Shown: positions 42,635 through 52,834 of the stretch, piece after piece
How the letters are laid out: every line of letters begins with the position of its first letter
Numbering within the stretch: position 1 is the first letter of the stretch
Assembly: GCA_947090765.1 (NCBI GenBank)
Contig: OX352322.1
Coordinates: 887,501-951,500, forward strand
Source of the DNA: Pseudomonas sp. MM223
GTDB lineage: Bacteria > Pseudomonadota > Gammaproteobacteria > Pseudomonadales > Pseudomonadaceae
Reading direction: 5' to 3'
DNA: 64,000 nt
Made by a program: the position numbers and the translations under genes
Notes under the pieces: generated by a model
Seen by the model: the letters and a program-made list of their open reading frames with translations, nothing else
Database searches by the model: none
What the model was told of the DNA's origin: nothing

Positions 42635-43252
42635 ATGTCCGAACTCAATCTGTCTACCGACGAAACGCGCGTCAGCTACGGTATCGGCCGTCAGCTGGGC
42701 GGCCAGCTGCGCGACAACCCGCCACCAGGCGTTAGCCTGGAAGCCATCCTGGCCGGCCTGACCGACGCCTTCAACGGCGCCGACAGCCGCGTCAGCGAAG
42801 CCGACCTGTCGGCCAGCTTCAAAGTGATCCGCGACATCATGCAGGCCGAAGCGGCTGCCAAGGCTGAAGCTGCTGCTGGCGCTGGCAAGGAATTCCTGGC
42901 CGAAAACGCCAAGCGTGATGGCATCACCACCCTGGCTTCGGGCCTGCAGTTCGAAGTACTGACCGCAGGTGAAGGCGCCAAGCCGTCCCGCGAAGACACC
43001 GTGCGTACGCACTACCATGGCACCCTGATCGACGGCACCGTGTTCGACAGCTCCTACGAGCGTGGCCAGCCGGCTGAATTCCCGGTAGGTGGCGTGATTG
43101 CTGGCTGGACCGAAGCCCTGCAGCTGATGAATGCCGGCAGCAAATGGCGCCTGTACGTGCCGAGCGAGCTGGCCTACGGCGCCCAAGGCGTTGGCAGCAT
43201 CCCGCCGCACAGCGTACTGGTGTTCGACGTCGAGCTGCTCGACGTTCTGTAA
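42635..43252 (+). CDS. fklB: FKBP-type peptidyl-prolyl cis-trans isomerase
   Basis: ATG at 42635 is preceded by GTGGAGCACGAC. The 205-residue protein has an N-terminal helical dimerisation domain (ETRVSYGIGRQLGGQL) and a C-terminal FKBP domain from about 110 (TLASGLQFEVLTAGEGAKPS, VRTHYHGTLIDGTVFDSSYE, WTEALQLMNAGSKWRLYVPS, ELAYG). No signal peptide, so it is cytoplasmic like FklB rather than FkpA. It catalyses proline isomerisation during folding. Confidence 0.92.
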   Translation: MSELNLSTDETRVSYGIGRQLGGQLRDNPPPGVSLEAILAGLTDAFNGADSRVSEADLSASFKVIRDIMQAEAAAKAEAAAGAGKEFLAENAKRDGITTLASGLQFEVLTAGEGAKPSREDTVRTHYHGTLIDGTVFDSSYERGQPAEFPVGGVIAGWTEALQLMNAGSKWRLYVPSELAYGAQGVGSIPPHSVLVFDVELLDVL

Positions 43253-43258
43253 TACCGC

Positions 43259-43373
43259 GGGGGCCACTTTGCGGCCCATTCGCGGCACAAGGCCGCTCCT
43301 ACAGGAATATGCGATCCCTCGGCGGGATGCGTTTCCTGTAGGAGCGGCCTTGTGCCGCGATCGAGGGCGAAGC
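43259..43373. repeat. Inverted REP-like pair
   Basis: TTTGCGGCCCATTCGCGGCA with CCGCTCCTACAGG is mirrored by CCTGTAGGAGCGG and TTGTGCCGCGATCGAGG; lies between convergent genes fklB and the PA4570-like gene. Confidence 0.85.
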
Positions 43374-43387
43374 CCTCGCCAGATTTG

Positions 43388-43633
43388 TCAGTTCCAATCC
43401 GTTCCCATCGGGCGCAATGCCCGCGCATAGCAGAACAGAAACAAATTCCGCACCAACTCCTTGAGCACCCCCGGTTCACTCGAATTCAGCCCGCTCATGT
43501 CCAGGTCGCCCTGGTCACGCAGTTCGTCGAGCGCTTCTTCTTCAAGCACCGCGCACACTTCACCGGTTTCGCGATGAAGGATGCGCAGGTAGGGGTGAGG
43601 GCGGTCAAGCCAGGCGTCGATCAGATAAGTCAT
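43388..43633 (-). CDS. Small iron-regulated protein, 81 aa (PA4570-like)
   Basis: The product MTYLIDAWLDRPHPYLRILH ... GEVCAVLEEEALDELRDQ ... LNSSEPGVLKELVRNLFLFC is acidic and cytoplasmic. ATG at 43633 follows AAGGAGAA. A strong Fur box sits 27-50 bases upstream. In P. aeruginosa the small gene PA4570 lies at the same place, near ispB, and is known as iron-repressed; this is my recollection and the synteny supports it. Function unknown. Confidence 0.78.
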   Translation of the reverse strand: MTYLIDAWLDRPHPYLRILHRETGEVCAVLEEEALDELRDQGDLDMSGLNSSEPGVLKELVRNLFLFCYARALRPMGTDWN

Positions 43634-43659
43634 GGCTATTCTCCTTGGAAATCAGTTCC

Positions 43660-43683
43660 AATGAGAATAATTCTTATTATCAG
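43660..43683 (-). promoter_or_regulatory. Fur box upstream of the PA4570-like gene
   Basis: On the minus strand the site reads GATAATAAGAATTATTCTCA, a close match to the 19-bp Fur consensus, with the right spacing to overlap the promoter. Confidence 0.78.
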
Positions 43684-43717
43684 AATAGCAAGCGCCAATT
43701 GGCAGTTTTTTGTGTAA

Positions 43718-44059
43718 TCAGACTTTGCGAACGAACTCGGACTTCAGTTTCATGGCGCCGATACCGTCGATCTTGCAGTCGATATCGTGGTCGCCGTCGC
43801 ACAGGCGGATGTTCTTGACCTTGGTGCCGACCTTGACCACCAGGGATGAACCTTTGACCTTGAGGTCCTTGATAACGGTGACGGTGTCGCCGTCCTGCAG
43901 GATGTTGCCGACCGAGTCCTTTTTCACCGCCTCGTCGCTGGCCGCTTCGGTGTCGCCACTGGCCGACCACTCGTAGGCGCATTCAGGGCAGATCAGCTGA
44001 GTGCCATCCTCATAGGTGTATTCGGAGTTGCATTTTGGGCAGGCTGGCAGAGTGCTCAC
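43718..44059 (-). CDS. yjdM: Zinc-ribbon protein YjdM (PhnA family)
   Basis: The 113-residue protein has an N-terminal zinc ribbon with two CxxC pairs ([20 protein letters not shown] then CAYEW) and a C-terminal SH3-like PhnA domain ([37 protein letters not shown]). The length and layout match E. coli YjdM. The older name PhnA for phosphonoacetate hydrolase does not apply to this family. The start at 44059 follows GAGGAACCG. Confidence 0.92.
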   Translation of the reverse strand: MSTLPACPKCNSEYTYEDGTQLICPECAYEWSASGDTEAASDEAVKKDSVGNILQDGDTVTVIKDLKVKGSSLVVKVGTKVKNIRLCDGDHDIDCKIDGIGAMKLKSEFVRKV

Positions 44060-44186
44060 TTCGGTTCCTCAAACAAACAGACGGGCGGTTAAAAACCCAC
44101 ATTGTAAAAGGTATTTTTCCGGAAGTGATTATGTCCGGACAAAAAGCATCGTGGGCTTGCCTGCTCCAACAGGGATAGCACCAACC

Positions 44187-45218
44187 TCAAGGGCTGTACT
44201 CATCCTGTGGGAGCGGGCAAGCCCGCGAATGGAGGTGACTCGGTCTATCAGTGAGTACGCGCGACCGCAAACTCGCTCTCAGCTCAACCAGCGCATCCCG
44301 GTATTCACTGGCAGGCAGCACTTCGAGGCATGCAATGGCACGCTTCACATAGTCGCGCGCCAGCTCTGCGGTGTACGTCAGCGCGCCCGACGCTTCGACT
44401 GCCGCGCGGATCTGTTCCAAGTCCTCAAGGCCGCCTTTCTGAATCGCCTGGCGTACCAGTGCAGCCTGTTCGGCAGTGCCTTCGCGCATGGTGTAGATCA
44501 GCGGCAGGGTAGGTTTGCCCTCGGCCAGGTCGTCACCGACGTTCTTGCCCAGGGTTTGCGAGTCGCCCTTGTAGTCCAGCAGGTCGTCGACCAGCTGGAA
44601 GGCCACGCCCAGGTGGTCGCCGAAGGTGCGCAGGGCTTCGCGCTGCTCGTCGGTGGCTTCGGCCAGCGCAGCGGCGCTGTGGGTCGAGGCTTCGAACAGC
44701 ATCGCGGTCTTGCCGCGGATGACCTCCATGTAGATTTCCTCGGTGGTGCTGGCATCGCGTACCCGCGACAACTGCAGCACTTCACCCTCGGCAATCACGC
44801 GGGTGGCCTTGGACAGGATCTGCATGACCGGCATCGAGCCCAGTTCGACCATCATTTCGAACGAGCGCGAATAAAGGAAGTCGCCCACCAGCACGCTCGG
44901 CGCGTTGCCCCACAGGGCATTGGCGGTGGAGCGGCCACGGCGCATGCCGGACATGTCGACCACATCGTCGTGCAGCAGGGTGGCGGTGTGCAGGAACTCG
45001 ATGGTGGCGGCCAGCAGGCGCAGGTCGTCGCCTTCGCGGCCCAGGGCCTTGCCACACAGCAGTACCAGCAGGGGACGCAGGCGCTTGCCACCGGCCGACG
45101 TGATATAGTCGCCGATCTTCGATACCAGCGGCACGCGCGAGGTCAGCTGCTTCTTGATGATCTCGTCGACGGCGCTGAAATCATCAGCCACCGCGCGGTA
45201 GAAGGTTTGGGGTTGCAT
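44187..45218 (-). CDS. ispB: Octaprenyl/solanesyl diphosphate synthase, altered C-terminus
   Basis: The protein has both Asp-rich motifs of trans-prenyl transferases ([15 protein letters not shown] and [13 protein letters not shown]) and would make the ubiquinone side chain. As written it is 343 residues because a 2-base insertion (an extra CT around 44277-44280 on the + strand) shifts the last codons to [14 protein letters not shown]. Removing it restores SEFAVARTH and a stop at 44248, giving 322 residues, the usual length. The active site is unaffected. It is divergent from rplU-rpmA, the normal arrangement. Confidence 0.9.
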   Translation of the reverse strand: MQPQTFYRAVADDFSAVDEIIKKQLTSRVPLVSKIGDYITSAGGKRLRPLLVLLCGKALGREGDDLRLLAATIEFLHTATLLHDDVVDMSGMRRGRSTANALWGNAPSVLVGDFLYSRSFEMMVELGSMPVMQILSKATRVIAEGEVLQLSRVRDASTTEEIYMEVIRGKTAMLFEASTHSAAALAEATDEQREALRTFGDHLGVAFQLVDDLLDYKGDSQTLGKNVGDDLAEGKPTLPLIYTMREGTAEQAALVRQAIQKGGLEDLEQIRAAVEASGALTYTAELARDYVKRAIACLEVLPASEYRDALVELRASLRSRVLTDRPSHLHSRACPLPQDEYSP

Positions 45219-45462
45219 CGGCTGCTCCAGTGAGGTTGCGCGGCATGCTAGGTCGCGGGTACCGGTGTGTCAAGGCGCGGTGCCAGCGGGCCGGGGGCGG
45301 CACTTGCAAGCAAAACCAGGGTTGCGTACAATCGCGCACCCTAACTTCCTGGGCAGCACCTGCCTTACGCAATTGCGCCGGGCCGTTCCAGCCTTGTGCA
45401 GCCATGCCAGCCAATACTCATCATATAAAGCGCTGGGTGAGCAGGATTATCGGAGAAATACC

Positions 45463-45777
45463 ATGTCTTACGCAGTAATCGTTACCGGCGGCAAGCAGTA
45501 CAAAGTCGCTGAAGGTGAATTCCTCAAGATCGAAAAACTGGAAGTCGCCACTGGCGAATCCGTGACTTTCGATCGCGTTCTGCTGGTCGCCAACGGTGAA
45601 GAAGTCACCATCGGTGCTCCAGTTGTTGCTGGCGCTAAAGTAGTGGCCGAAGTCGTTTCGCAAGGCCGCCACGACAAGGTTCGCATCATCAAGTTCCGTC
45701 GTCGTAAGCACCACATGAAGCGTATGGGCCACCGCCAGTGGTTCACCGAGATCAAAATCACCGGCATCCAGGCTTAA
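45463..45777 (+). CDS. rplU: Ribosomal protein bL21
   Basis: ATG at 45463 follows CGGAGA. The 104-residue product [20 protein letters not shown] ... [19 protein letters not shown] ... [15 protein letters not shown] is full-length bL21. It binds 23S rRNA in the large subunit. The order rplU-rpmA-obg is conserved in gammaproteobacteria. An upstream extension of the frame to 45265 is not coding. Confidence 0.98.
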   Translation: MSYAVIVTGGKQYKVAEGEFLKIEKLEVATGESVTFDRVLLVANGEEVTIGAPVVAGAKVVAEVVSQGRHDKVRIIKFRRRKHHMKRMGHRQWFTEIKITGIQA

Positions 45778-45815
45778 TCCCCTAGATCCCCTGAATTTAT
45801 TTGGAGAATTGAACC

Positions 45816-46073
45816 ATGGCTCACAAGAAGGCTGGTGGTAGTACTCGTAACGGTCGCGACTCAGAATCTAAACGCCTTGGCGTGAAGATGTATGGCGGCC
45901 AGGTTATCAAGCCAGGCAACATCATCGTCCGTCAGCGCGGCACCGAATTCCACGCTGGCTACGGCGTTGGCATGGGCAAGGACCACACCTTGTTCGCCAA
46001 GATCGAAGGCGTGATCAAGTTCGAGAAGAAAGGCGAGTTCATGCGCCGTTACGTGAGCATCGTCGCCGCTTAA
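45816..46073 (+). CDS. rpmA: Ribosomal protein bL27
   Basis: The 85-residue product [20 protein letters not shown] ... [19 protein letters not shown] ... is full-length bL27, whose N-terminal tail reaches the peptidyl-transferase centre. It starts directly with MAHKKAGG, so no N-terminal cleavage is needed. A TTGGAGAA ribosome site precedes the ATG, 38 bases after rplU. Confidence 0.98.
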
Positions 46074-46090
46074 TCGCGACGTCGCTCCAG

Positions 46091-46119
46091 AAGCCCCGTC
46101 ATGCGACGGGGCTTTTTCG
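46091..46119 (+). terminator. Terminator of rplU-rpmA
   Basis: 10-bp stem AAGCCCCGTC / GACGGGGCTT with loop ATGC and a T-run, 17 bases after rpmA. Confidence 0.9.
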
Positions 46120-46131
46120 TTTGTGGTGAGC

Positions 46132-46211
46132 CTCTTGCAAAGCTGTTTGTCTGGGTTGCCGGCGTTGGTTTCTACGGTCGTACGGGGCCGCCGCGCTCAT
46201 TTTTGCAAGAG
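46132..46211. repeat. 10-bp inverted repeat between rpmA and obg
   Basis: CTCTTGCAAA (46132-46141) and TTTGCAAGAG (46202-46211) face each other across 60 bases; the outer bases GAGC and CCTC are also partly shared. It may be a stem in the obg leader or the ends of a short decayed element. Confidence 0.45.
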
Positions 46212-46225
46212 CCTCATGTTTTTGA

Positions 46226-47488
<1,263 letters not shown>

Positions 47489-47504
47489 CCGGTTGCAGTA
47501 CACT

Positions 47505-47532
47505 AAACGCCGCTCTCTGGAGCGGCGTTTTT
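47505..47532 (+). terminator. Terminator between obg and proB
   Basis: 11-bp stem AAACGCCGCTC / GAGCGGCGTTT with loop TCTG and five Ts, 17 bases after the obg stop. Confidence 0.88.
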
Positions 47533-47573
47533 GTATCCACGGTATCTACAGATTCGACATAGGTTGGAAGAAG

Positions 47574-48692
47574 ATGCGAAGCAAGGTGACGGGCGCCAAG
47601 CGCTGGGTCGTGAAGATTGGCAGTGCTCTGCTGACCGCCGATGGCAAGGGCCTCGACCGCGGTGCCATGGCCGTTTGGGTCGAGCAGATGGTCGCGCTGC
47701 GTGAGGCAGGCGTGGAGTTGGTACTGGTCTCCTCCGGGGCCGTGGCTGCCGGCATGAGCCAGTTGGGCTGGACTTCGCGACCGAGCGCGATGAACGAGCT
47801 GCAGGCGGCTGCCGCGCTCGGCCAGATGCGCCTGGTGCAGGCCTGGGAGTCGAGCTTTGGCGAGCACGGCAAGCACACCGCGCAAATCCTGCTGACCCAT
47901 GACGACCTGTCTGACCGCAAGCGTTACCTGAACGCCCGTAGCACCCTGCGTACCTTGGTCGACCTGGGGGTGGTGCCGGTGATCAACGAAAACGACACCG
48001 TGGTCACCGACGAAATCCGCTTTGGCGACAACGACACCCTGGCGGCGCTGGTGGCCAACCTGGTCGAGGCCGACCTGCTGGTGATCCTCACCGACCGCGA
48101 TGGCATGTTCGACGCCGACCCGCGCAACAACCCCGAAGCCCAGCTGATCTACGAAGCCCGCGCCGACGACCCGACGCTGGATGCCGTGGCCGGTGGTACC
48201 GGTGGTGCCCTGGGCCGTGGCGGTATGCAGACCAAGCTGCGTGCCGCCCGCCTGGCCGCCCGCTCCGGTGCCCACACCATCATCATCGGTGGCCGTATCG
48301 AGCGCGTGCTGGACCGCCTCAAGGCAGGCGAGCGCCTGGGTACCTTGCTGTCACCCGAGCGCGGCATGCTCGCGGCGCGCAAGCAGTGGCTGGCTGGTCA
48401 CCTGCAGACCCGTGGCACCCTGGTGCTGGATGCCGGTGCCGTGCAGGCGCTGCGCCAGGCCAACAAAAGCCTGTTGCCAGTTGGCGTGAAGACCGTGCAG
48501 GGTAGCTTCCGCCGTGGCGAGATGGTGGTGTGCGTTGGCCCGGACGGCATAGAAGTGGCCCGCGGGCTGGCCAACTACAGCGCCCTGGAGGCGCAGAAGA
48601 TCATTGGCCAGTCGTCCGATACCATCGAGTCGATCCTTGGCTACAGCGCTGAGCCCGAGCTGGTTCACCGCGACAATCTGGTGCTGGTATGA
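47574..48692 (+). CDS. proB: Glutamate 5-kinase
   Basis: ATG at 47574 follows GGAAGA; the longer frame from 47343 overlaps obg and is rejected. The 372-residue protein has the amino-acid kinase domain ([74 protein letters not shown]) and a C-terminal PUA domain from about 280. It phosphorylates glutamate in the first step of proline synthesis and is normally feedback-inhibited by proline. creA overlaps its stop by 4 bases. Confidence 0.97.
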   Translation: MRSKVTGAKRWVVKIGSALLTADGKGLDRGAMAVWVEQMVALREAGVELVLVSSGAVAAGMSQLGWTSRPSAMNELQAAAALGQMRLVQAWESSFGEHGKHTAQILLTHDDLSDRKRYLNARSTLRTLVDLGVVPVINENDTVVTDEIRFGDNDTLAALVANLVEADLLVILTDRDGMFDADPRNNPEAQLIYEARADDPTLDAVAGGTGGALGRGGMQTKLRAARLAARSGAHTIIIGGRIERVLDRLKAGERLGTLLSPERGMLAARKQWLAGHLQTRGTLVLDAGAVQALRQANKSLLPVGVKTVQGSFRRGEMVVCVGPDGIEVARGLANYSALEAQKIIGQSSDTIESILGYSAEPELVHRDNLVLV

Positions 48693-49150
48693 GCCTGTTC
48701 AAGCGGGTGATTGCCGTGGCGGCGCTGGTGCTGCCGATGCTGGCGGGGGCCGAAGAAGTCGGCCAGGTGTCCACTGTGTTCAAGTTCCTCGGGCCGAACG
48801 ACCGCATCGTGGTCGAAGCGTTTGACGATCCCAAGGTCGAGGGCGTGACCTGCTACCTGTCGCGTGCCAAGACTGGCGGCATGAAGGGTGGCTTGGGGCT
48901 GGCGGAGGACCGTGCGGAGGCATCGATTGCCTGCCGTCAGGTCGGGCCGATCAACTTCAAGGGTGAGCTGAAGGATGGCGAGGAAGTGTTCAAGGAACGC
49001 ACCTCGCTGGTATTCAAGACCATGCAGGTGGTGCGCTTCCTGGACAAGAAGCGCAATACGCTGGTGTACCTGGTGTACAGCGACCGCATGATCGAAGGTA
49101 GCCCGCAGAATGCGGTGACCGCGATCCCGATCCTGCCTTGGGCGCATTGA
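48689..49150 (+). CDS. creA: CreA family periplasmic protein
   Basis: The 153-residue protein has a signal peptide ([20 protein letters not shown]) and the CreA features [39 protein letters not shown], and [20 protein letters not shown]. CreA is an exported protein of unknown role, named from an E. coli operon. ATG overlaps the proB stop (ATGA), so the two are translationally coupled, a usual arrangement in Pseudomonas. Confidence 0.92.
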   Translation: MSLFKRVIAVAALVLPMLAGAEEVGQVSTVFKFLGPNDRIVVEAFDDPKVEGVTCYLSRAKTGGMKGGLGLAEDRAEASIACRQVGPINFKGELKDGEEVFKERTSLVFKTMQVVRFLDKKRNTLVYLVYSDRMIEGSPQNAVTAIPILPWAH

Positions 49151-49186
49151 TAGCCTGGTAGATCGCCGGGAGGCCTTCGGCCTCCA

Positions 49187-49268
49187 TTCGCCGGCAAGCC
49201 AGCTCCCACAGGTACTGCACAGACCTTGAGCCTTGTGCCGTACCTGTGGGAGCTGGCTTGCCGGCGAA
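49187..49268. repeat. Inverted repeat pair with 28-bp perfect arms
   Basis: TTCGCCGGCAAGCCAGCTCC plus CACAGGTA (49187-49214) is exactly reversed at 49241-49268, loop 26 nt. It lies between the convergent creA and mksB genes and belongs to the CTCCCACAG repeat type. Confidence 0.9.
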
Positions 49269-49299
49269 AGGGCCGCACCGCGCCCCCAGTACACAGATG

Positions 49300-52131
49300 T
49301 CAGGCCAACTCTTCGGCCTGATCCTCACGCACAACCGCCTTCACCGCATCCAGCCGGCTGATGAACTTCCAGTCCGCCTCGTCGATGTAGATGCCGTTCG
49401 GCCCGCTGCCGCCTTCCAGGTCGATCGCCACGTGCGCCGATACCTGTGGCTTCACACTCGCCAGAATCGGTACGAAGCCCAGCTGCAAGCTGGTCTCCAG
49501 CAAGGCTGCCTGGTTGCGTTCGTCGATGTCGGCTGCTTCGTCCAGGTAGTACGGCAGGCGGATGCGTCCGGCCAGGTCGCGGTCCATCAGGTGCAGCAAC
49601 AAATACATGTTGGTCAGCGCCTTGATGGTCATGGTGGTGCCGTTGGACGCAGCGCCGTCGATGTCGGCGTGGATGATTGGCTGGCCGTTGACCTTGGTGA
49701 TCTCGAACGCCAGCTCGAACAGGTCCTTCAGGCCCAGCTGGTTGTGGTTGGCTGCCACCAGGCGTGCCAGGTACTCCTTGGCCTCTTCGTTCTTGTTGTC
49801 CTGTTCGGCGCTTTGGGTCAGGTCGAACACCGACAGGGTTTCGCCTTCTTCGTACTGGCCGGCGCTGTGGATGATCTGGTCGATGTGCTTGAGCGCTTCC
49901 TTGTTCGGCGCCAGCACCACGCGGAAGCTTTCCAGGTTGGAGACCTGGCGCTTGTTGATCTCGCGGTTGAACAGGGCCAGCTGGTGCTCGAGGCTGTCGT
50001 AGTCACTGCGGATGTTGCGCAGGGTCCGGGCGATGTCGGTGACCGCGGCGCGGCGTGCCTTGGCCAGGGTCAGGGCTTCTTCGGTGCGGTGCGCATAGGC
50101 ATTCACCAGCAGTTGCAGGCGGCGCTCCATGTCGTCTTCGCTGTCGAACTTGGCCACGCCTTTCAGGCGCACCTGGGCGTACAGCGCCTCGATCTGGTTG
50201 TCTACCCGTTGCAGGCCCTGCCAGCTGTCCTGGTAGTCGTTGAGCAGGGGCAGCAAGTTGTCCATCGAGTCGTCGATGGCTTCCATGAACGGCGTGCCGT
50301 AGGGCAAGTCGGCTGGCAGCAGCTGGCGGCGGCGCAGGGCGTCTTCCAGGGTGCGCTGCTTGGACTCGAGGTCGCCGATCTGCCGGCCGACCAGCTGCAA
50401 CTTGGCCGACAGTTGCTGGACACGCTCGGTGAACGCATCGCTGGAGCGCTTGAGTTCGTCCTGGGCGGCTTCCAGCTGCGACAGCTGTTCCAGCTTCTCG
50501 GGCTCTTCGGCGGCCAGGGTTTCGCTGCGGCGGAAGTCTTCCAGCGCCTTCTGCGCGTCCAGCACCTGCTGGTACAGGGTTTCGGTCTGCGCCTTCGAGG
50601 CGGTGCGGTCGGCGGTAACAGCCTGCTGGGTCTTGAGCTGTTTCAGCTCTTTTTCCAGGCGCTCTTTCTGGTCGCGCAGGGCGGCGCGGTCGGCCAGGGC
50701 CTGCAGCGCCGGAGGGTCGATGTGGGTGAGGTCGATGGACAGGCCCGGGGCTTCGAAGCGCTCGCCCTTGAAACCGTCCAGCACCGCTTCCAGCGATTTT
50801 ACCCACAGGGCGCTGTCGTCCAGCTCGATGCCACGGTCGCCCAGCGGCAGGCTGAACAGAGCACCGTTGAACAGGCGCATCAGGCGGTCCACGTCCTGCT
50901 GCGAGAACTCTTCGCGCAGGCGGGCGTAGCTGTTGTTGTCAGCGTGGTCCAGCTGCTGCTTGACCTGCTTCAGGCGTTTTTCCAGGTCGCGTACGCGCTC
51001 GTCCAGGTCTTCGGCACTGAACTGGCGCGACTGGGCCAGGGCGCCGGCCAGTTCGTCGTGGGCATCCTTGGCTGCCAGCAGCTGCTGCTCCAGTACCTTG
51101 ACGTCATCGACCAGGGCAAAGCGGTGCTTGAGCACCGACAGCTCGCCCAGCCAACGCTGGATACCGGTGATTTCACGCTCCAGGCGCATCAGCTCCTGGG
51201 TGCCGCCGCGCTGGTCGTTCTGCAGGCGGTCCTGCTCGCCACGGTAGTGCTCCGACTGGATGACCAGCTCTTCCTTGCGCGCCATGGCGTATTCCTGCCA
51301 GGTGCCCAGCAGGGTATCGAGCACCGGCGAAATGCGGTGCAGCTTGCCGCGCAAGATGTCGCGTTGGGCGACACCACCGGCCAGGGCCTCGACCAGCGGG
51401 CCAGCAGCGACCAGGGCGTTGTAGTCCTGCTCCATGCGGCGCACGTCGCGGAAGGCTTCCTCGCACGCGGCGATGTAGTCGACGCTGCCCGAACGCAGGC
51501 TGTGCTCGAAGGCGTCAAGGAACAGCTGCTTGAGCTTGGCCGCCGTGATTTCGCGCATGTGCAGCAGGTTGATGAACAGTGCGCGGAAGGTTTTCAGGCT
51601 TTGCTCGCTGGTGGAGCGCAGCGGGATCATGGTGAGGTCCAGCGGCACCGAAGTGTGGCCACCAACCAGCAGGCGGCGCAGCTCGTCCGGCTTCAGCTCG
51701 TAGGCCTTGATGCCCAGCCGCTCCAGGTTGGTGAACAGCTCTTTCTGACGCAGGCAGGTGTCGTTCTTCTGGTAGTGGGCCAGGTCCAGTTCGCCTTTGT
51801 AGGCGAAGAACTGGTGGCCGAAACCGCCGCCGGGGCCGCGGCCGACCACGCCGATTACATGCGGGCCGTGGGGCAGGCTCAGTTCGCAGAGAATGTACGA
51901 GGTGTCGCTGGCGAAGTAGAAGCGGCGCGACTGTTCGAGGCTGTACTTGCCGAAACTCATGTCCGACACGCGCGCCAGGATCGGGAACTGCAGGGCGTTG
52001 ATCGACGCCGATTTACCCAGGTTGTTGGCACCGTAGACCGACAGCGGGTGCTCCAGCGGGAACAGGCCAAGGCTGTAGCCGGCGGTGTTGAGCAATGCAA
52101 AGCGGCGGATGCCGTAGCGTTCCTGGCTCAT
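49300..52131 (-). CDS. mksB: Condensin subunit MksB (SMC-like ATPase)
   Basis: The 943-residue protein starts MSQERYGIRRFALLNTAGYS with a divergent Walker A (YGANNLGKSASINALQF), long coiled coils at about 270-430 and 500-740 around a hinge, and a C-terminal Walker B region (LPYYLDEAADIDERNQAALL) with KPQVSAHVAIDLEGG. This is the MukB-like MksB of Pseudomonas, which with kleisin MksF and MksE folds and segregates the chromosome. It is the last gene of mksF-mksE-mksB, overlapping mksE by 4 bases. No mksG nuclease gene follows, so this is the housekeeping type rather than a Wadjet plasmid-defence system. Confidence 0.92.
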   Translation of the reverse strand: MSQERYGIRRFALLNTAGYSLGLFPLEHPLSVYGANNLGKSASINALQFPILARVSDMSFGKYSLEQSRRFYFASDTSYILCELSLPHGPHVIGVVGRGPGGGFGHQFFAYKGELDLAHYQKNDTCLRQKELFTNLERLGIKAYELKPDELRRLLVGGHTSVPLDLTMIPLRSTSEQSLKTFRALFINLLHMREITAAKLKQLFLDAFEHSLRSGSVDYIAACEEAFRDVRRMEQDYNALVAAGPLVEALAGGVAQRDILRGKLHRISPVLDTLLGTWQEYAMARKEELVIQSEHYRGEQDRLQNDQRGGTQELMRLEREITGIQRWLGELSVLKHRFALVDDVKVLEQQLLAAKDAHDELAGALAQSRQFSAEDLDERVRDLEKRLKQVKQQLDHADNNSYARLREEFSQQDVDRLMRLFNGALFSLPLGDRGIELDDSALWVKSLEAVLDGFKGERFEAPGLSIDLTHIDPPALQALADRAALRDQKERLEKELKQLKTQQAVTADRTASKAQTETLYQQVLDAQKALEDFRRSETLAAEEPEKLEQLSQLEAAQDELKRSSDAFTERVQQLSAKLQLVGRQIGDLESKQRTLEDALRRRQLLPADLPYGTPFMEAIDDSMDNLLPLLNDYQDSWQGLQRVDNQIEALYAQVRLKGVAKFDSEDDMERRLQLLVNAYAHRTEEALTLAKARRAAVTDIARTLRNIRSDYDSLEHQLALFNREINKRQVSNLESFRVVLAPNKEALKHIDQIIHSAGQYEEGETLSVFDLTQSAEQDNKNEEAKEYLARLVAANHNQLGLKDLFELAFEITKVNGQPIIHADIDGAASNGTTMTIKALTNMYLLLHLMDRDLAGRIRLPYYLDEAADIDERNQAALLETSLQLGFVPILASVKPQVSAHVAIDLEGGSGPNGIYIDEADWKFISRLDAVKAVVREDQAEELA

Positions 52132-52834
52132 GCGTCAATCTCCTGTTGCTCTTCGCGGATAGCCCGGGCCAGGGCGTCCTCTTCGCTTTCCTCGCCTTCG
52201 AACGGCGTGAGGTCGAGCGGATCGTCGGTGCGGTTGAGTTCTTCGGGGCTTTCTTCCTCGACCAGTACCGGGGTCGGCAGCGGCAGGACGCTGTGCAGGG
52301 TGGCGGCCAGGTCGCGGTCTTGCTGGACCGAAAGGCACACATCGAGGAAGCGGTGCATTGGCGGCAGGAAGCGGTAGATGCCGCCTTCTTCATGAGCGAA
52401 ACCGAGCTGTGTCATGCGGCGCAGGATTTTTTCTTCCAGCTCTTCCACGGTTTGCACTTCGGCCTGCAGGAACAGGTCGCGGTACTTGTCCAGCAGCGAG
52501 GGCAGTTCGTCGCGGCCGATGCTGCCGCCGTCAAGCACGGCCATCGGGTCACGGCCCTGGTCAGCCAGGTGCTCGACCAGAATGAAGGTGAACAGCGACA
52601 GGCGCTGCGCGGTCTTGTTGACCTGCGCGGCGGTCATGTCCGGCACGAAGTAGTAGAAGCCGCGGGTGTCGCACACCAGCTCGAAGCCCAGGGCCTTGAA
52701 CAGCGTGCGGTACTGGTCCTGGAAGTTCGACAGCTGCGCGTACAACTCGGGGTCGCGGCGGCTGACGTGGAAGCCTTTGAACAGCTCGCGGAAGATCGGC
52801 GCGAGCGGGACAGTTCGGAAAGATCAAGATGCAT
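52128..52834 (-). pseudogene. mksE: Condensin subunit MksE, one-base frameshift near the start
   Basis: Translation from ATG 52834 begins MHLDLSELS and then goes out of frame. Restoring one missing T between 52806 and 52807 (+ strand) gives QLAPIFRELFKGFHVSRRDP, leading into the long open frame ELYAQLSNFQDQYRTLFKAL to EEQQEIDA, about 235 residues in all. The intact part has the winged-helix type fold of MksE/MukE. As written only an internal start (52745) remains and about 30 residues would be lost. The ATG overlaps the mksF stop. Because mksB and mksF look intact, a sequence error is quite possible. Confidence 0.82.

Noticed and set aside
34683..43373. CRISPR array
   Set aside because: The recurring sequences are inverted REP pairs scattered between genes, not direct repeats with regular spacers; no cas genes are present.
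49246..52377. 1043-codon open frame on the + strand
   Set aside because: Antisense to mksB/mksE, low-complexity Leu/Val/Gln composition and no family motifs.
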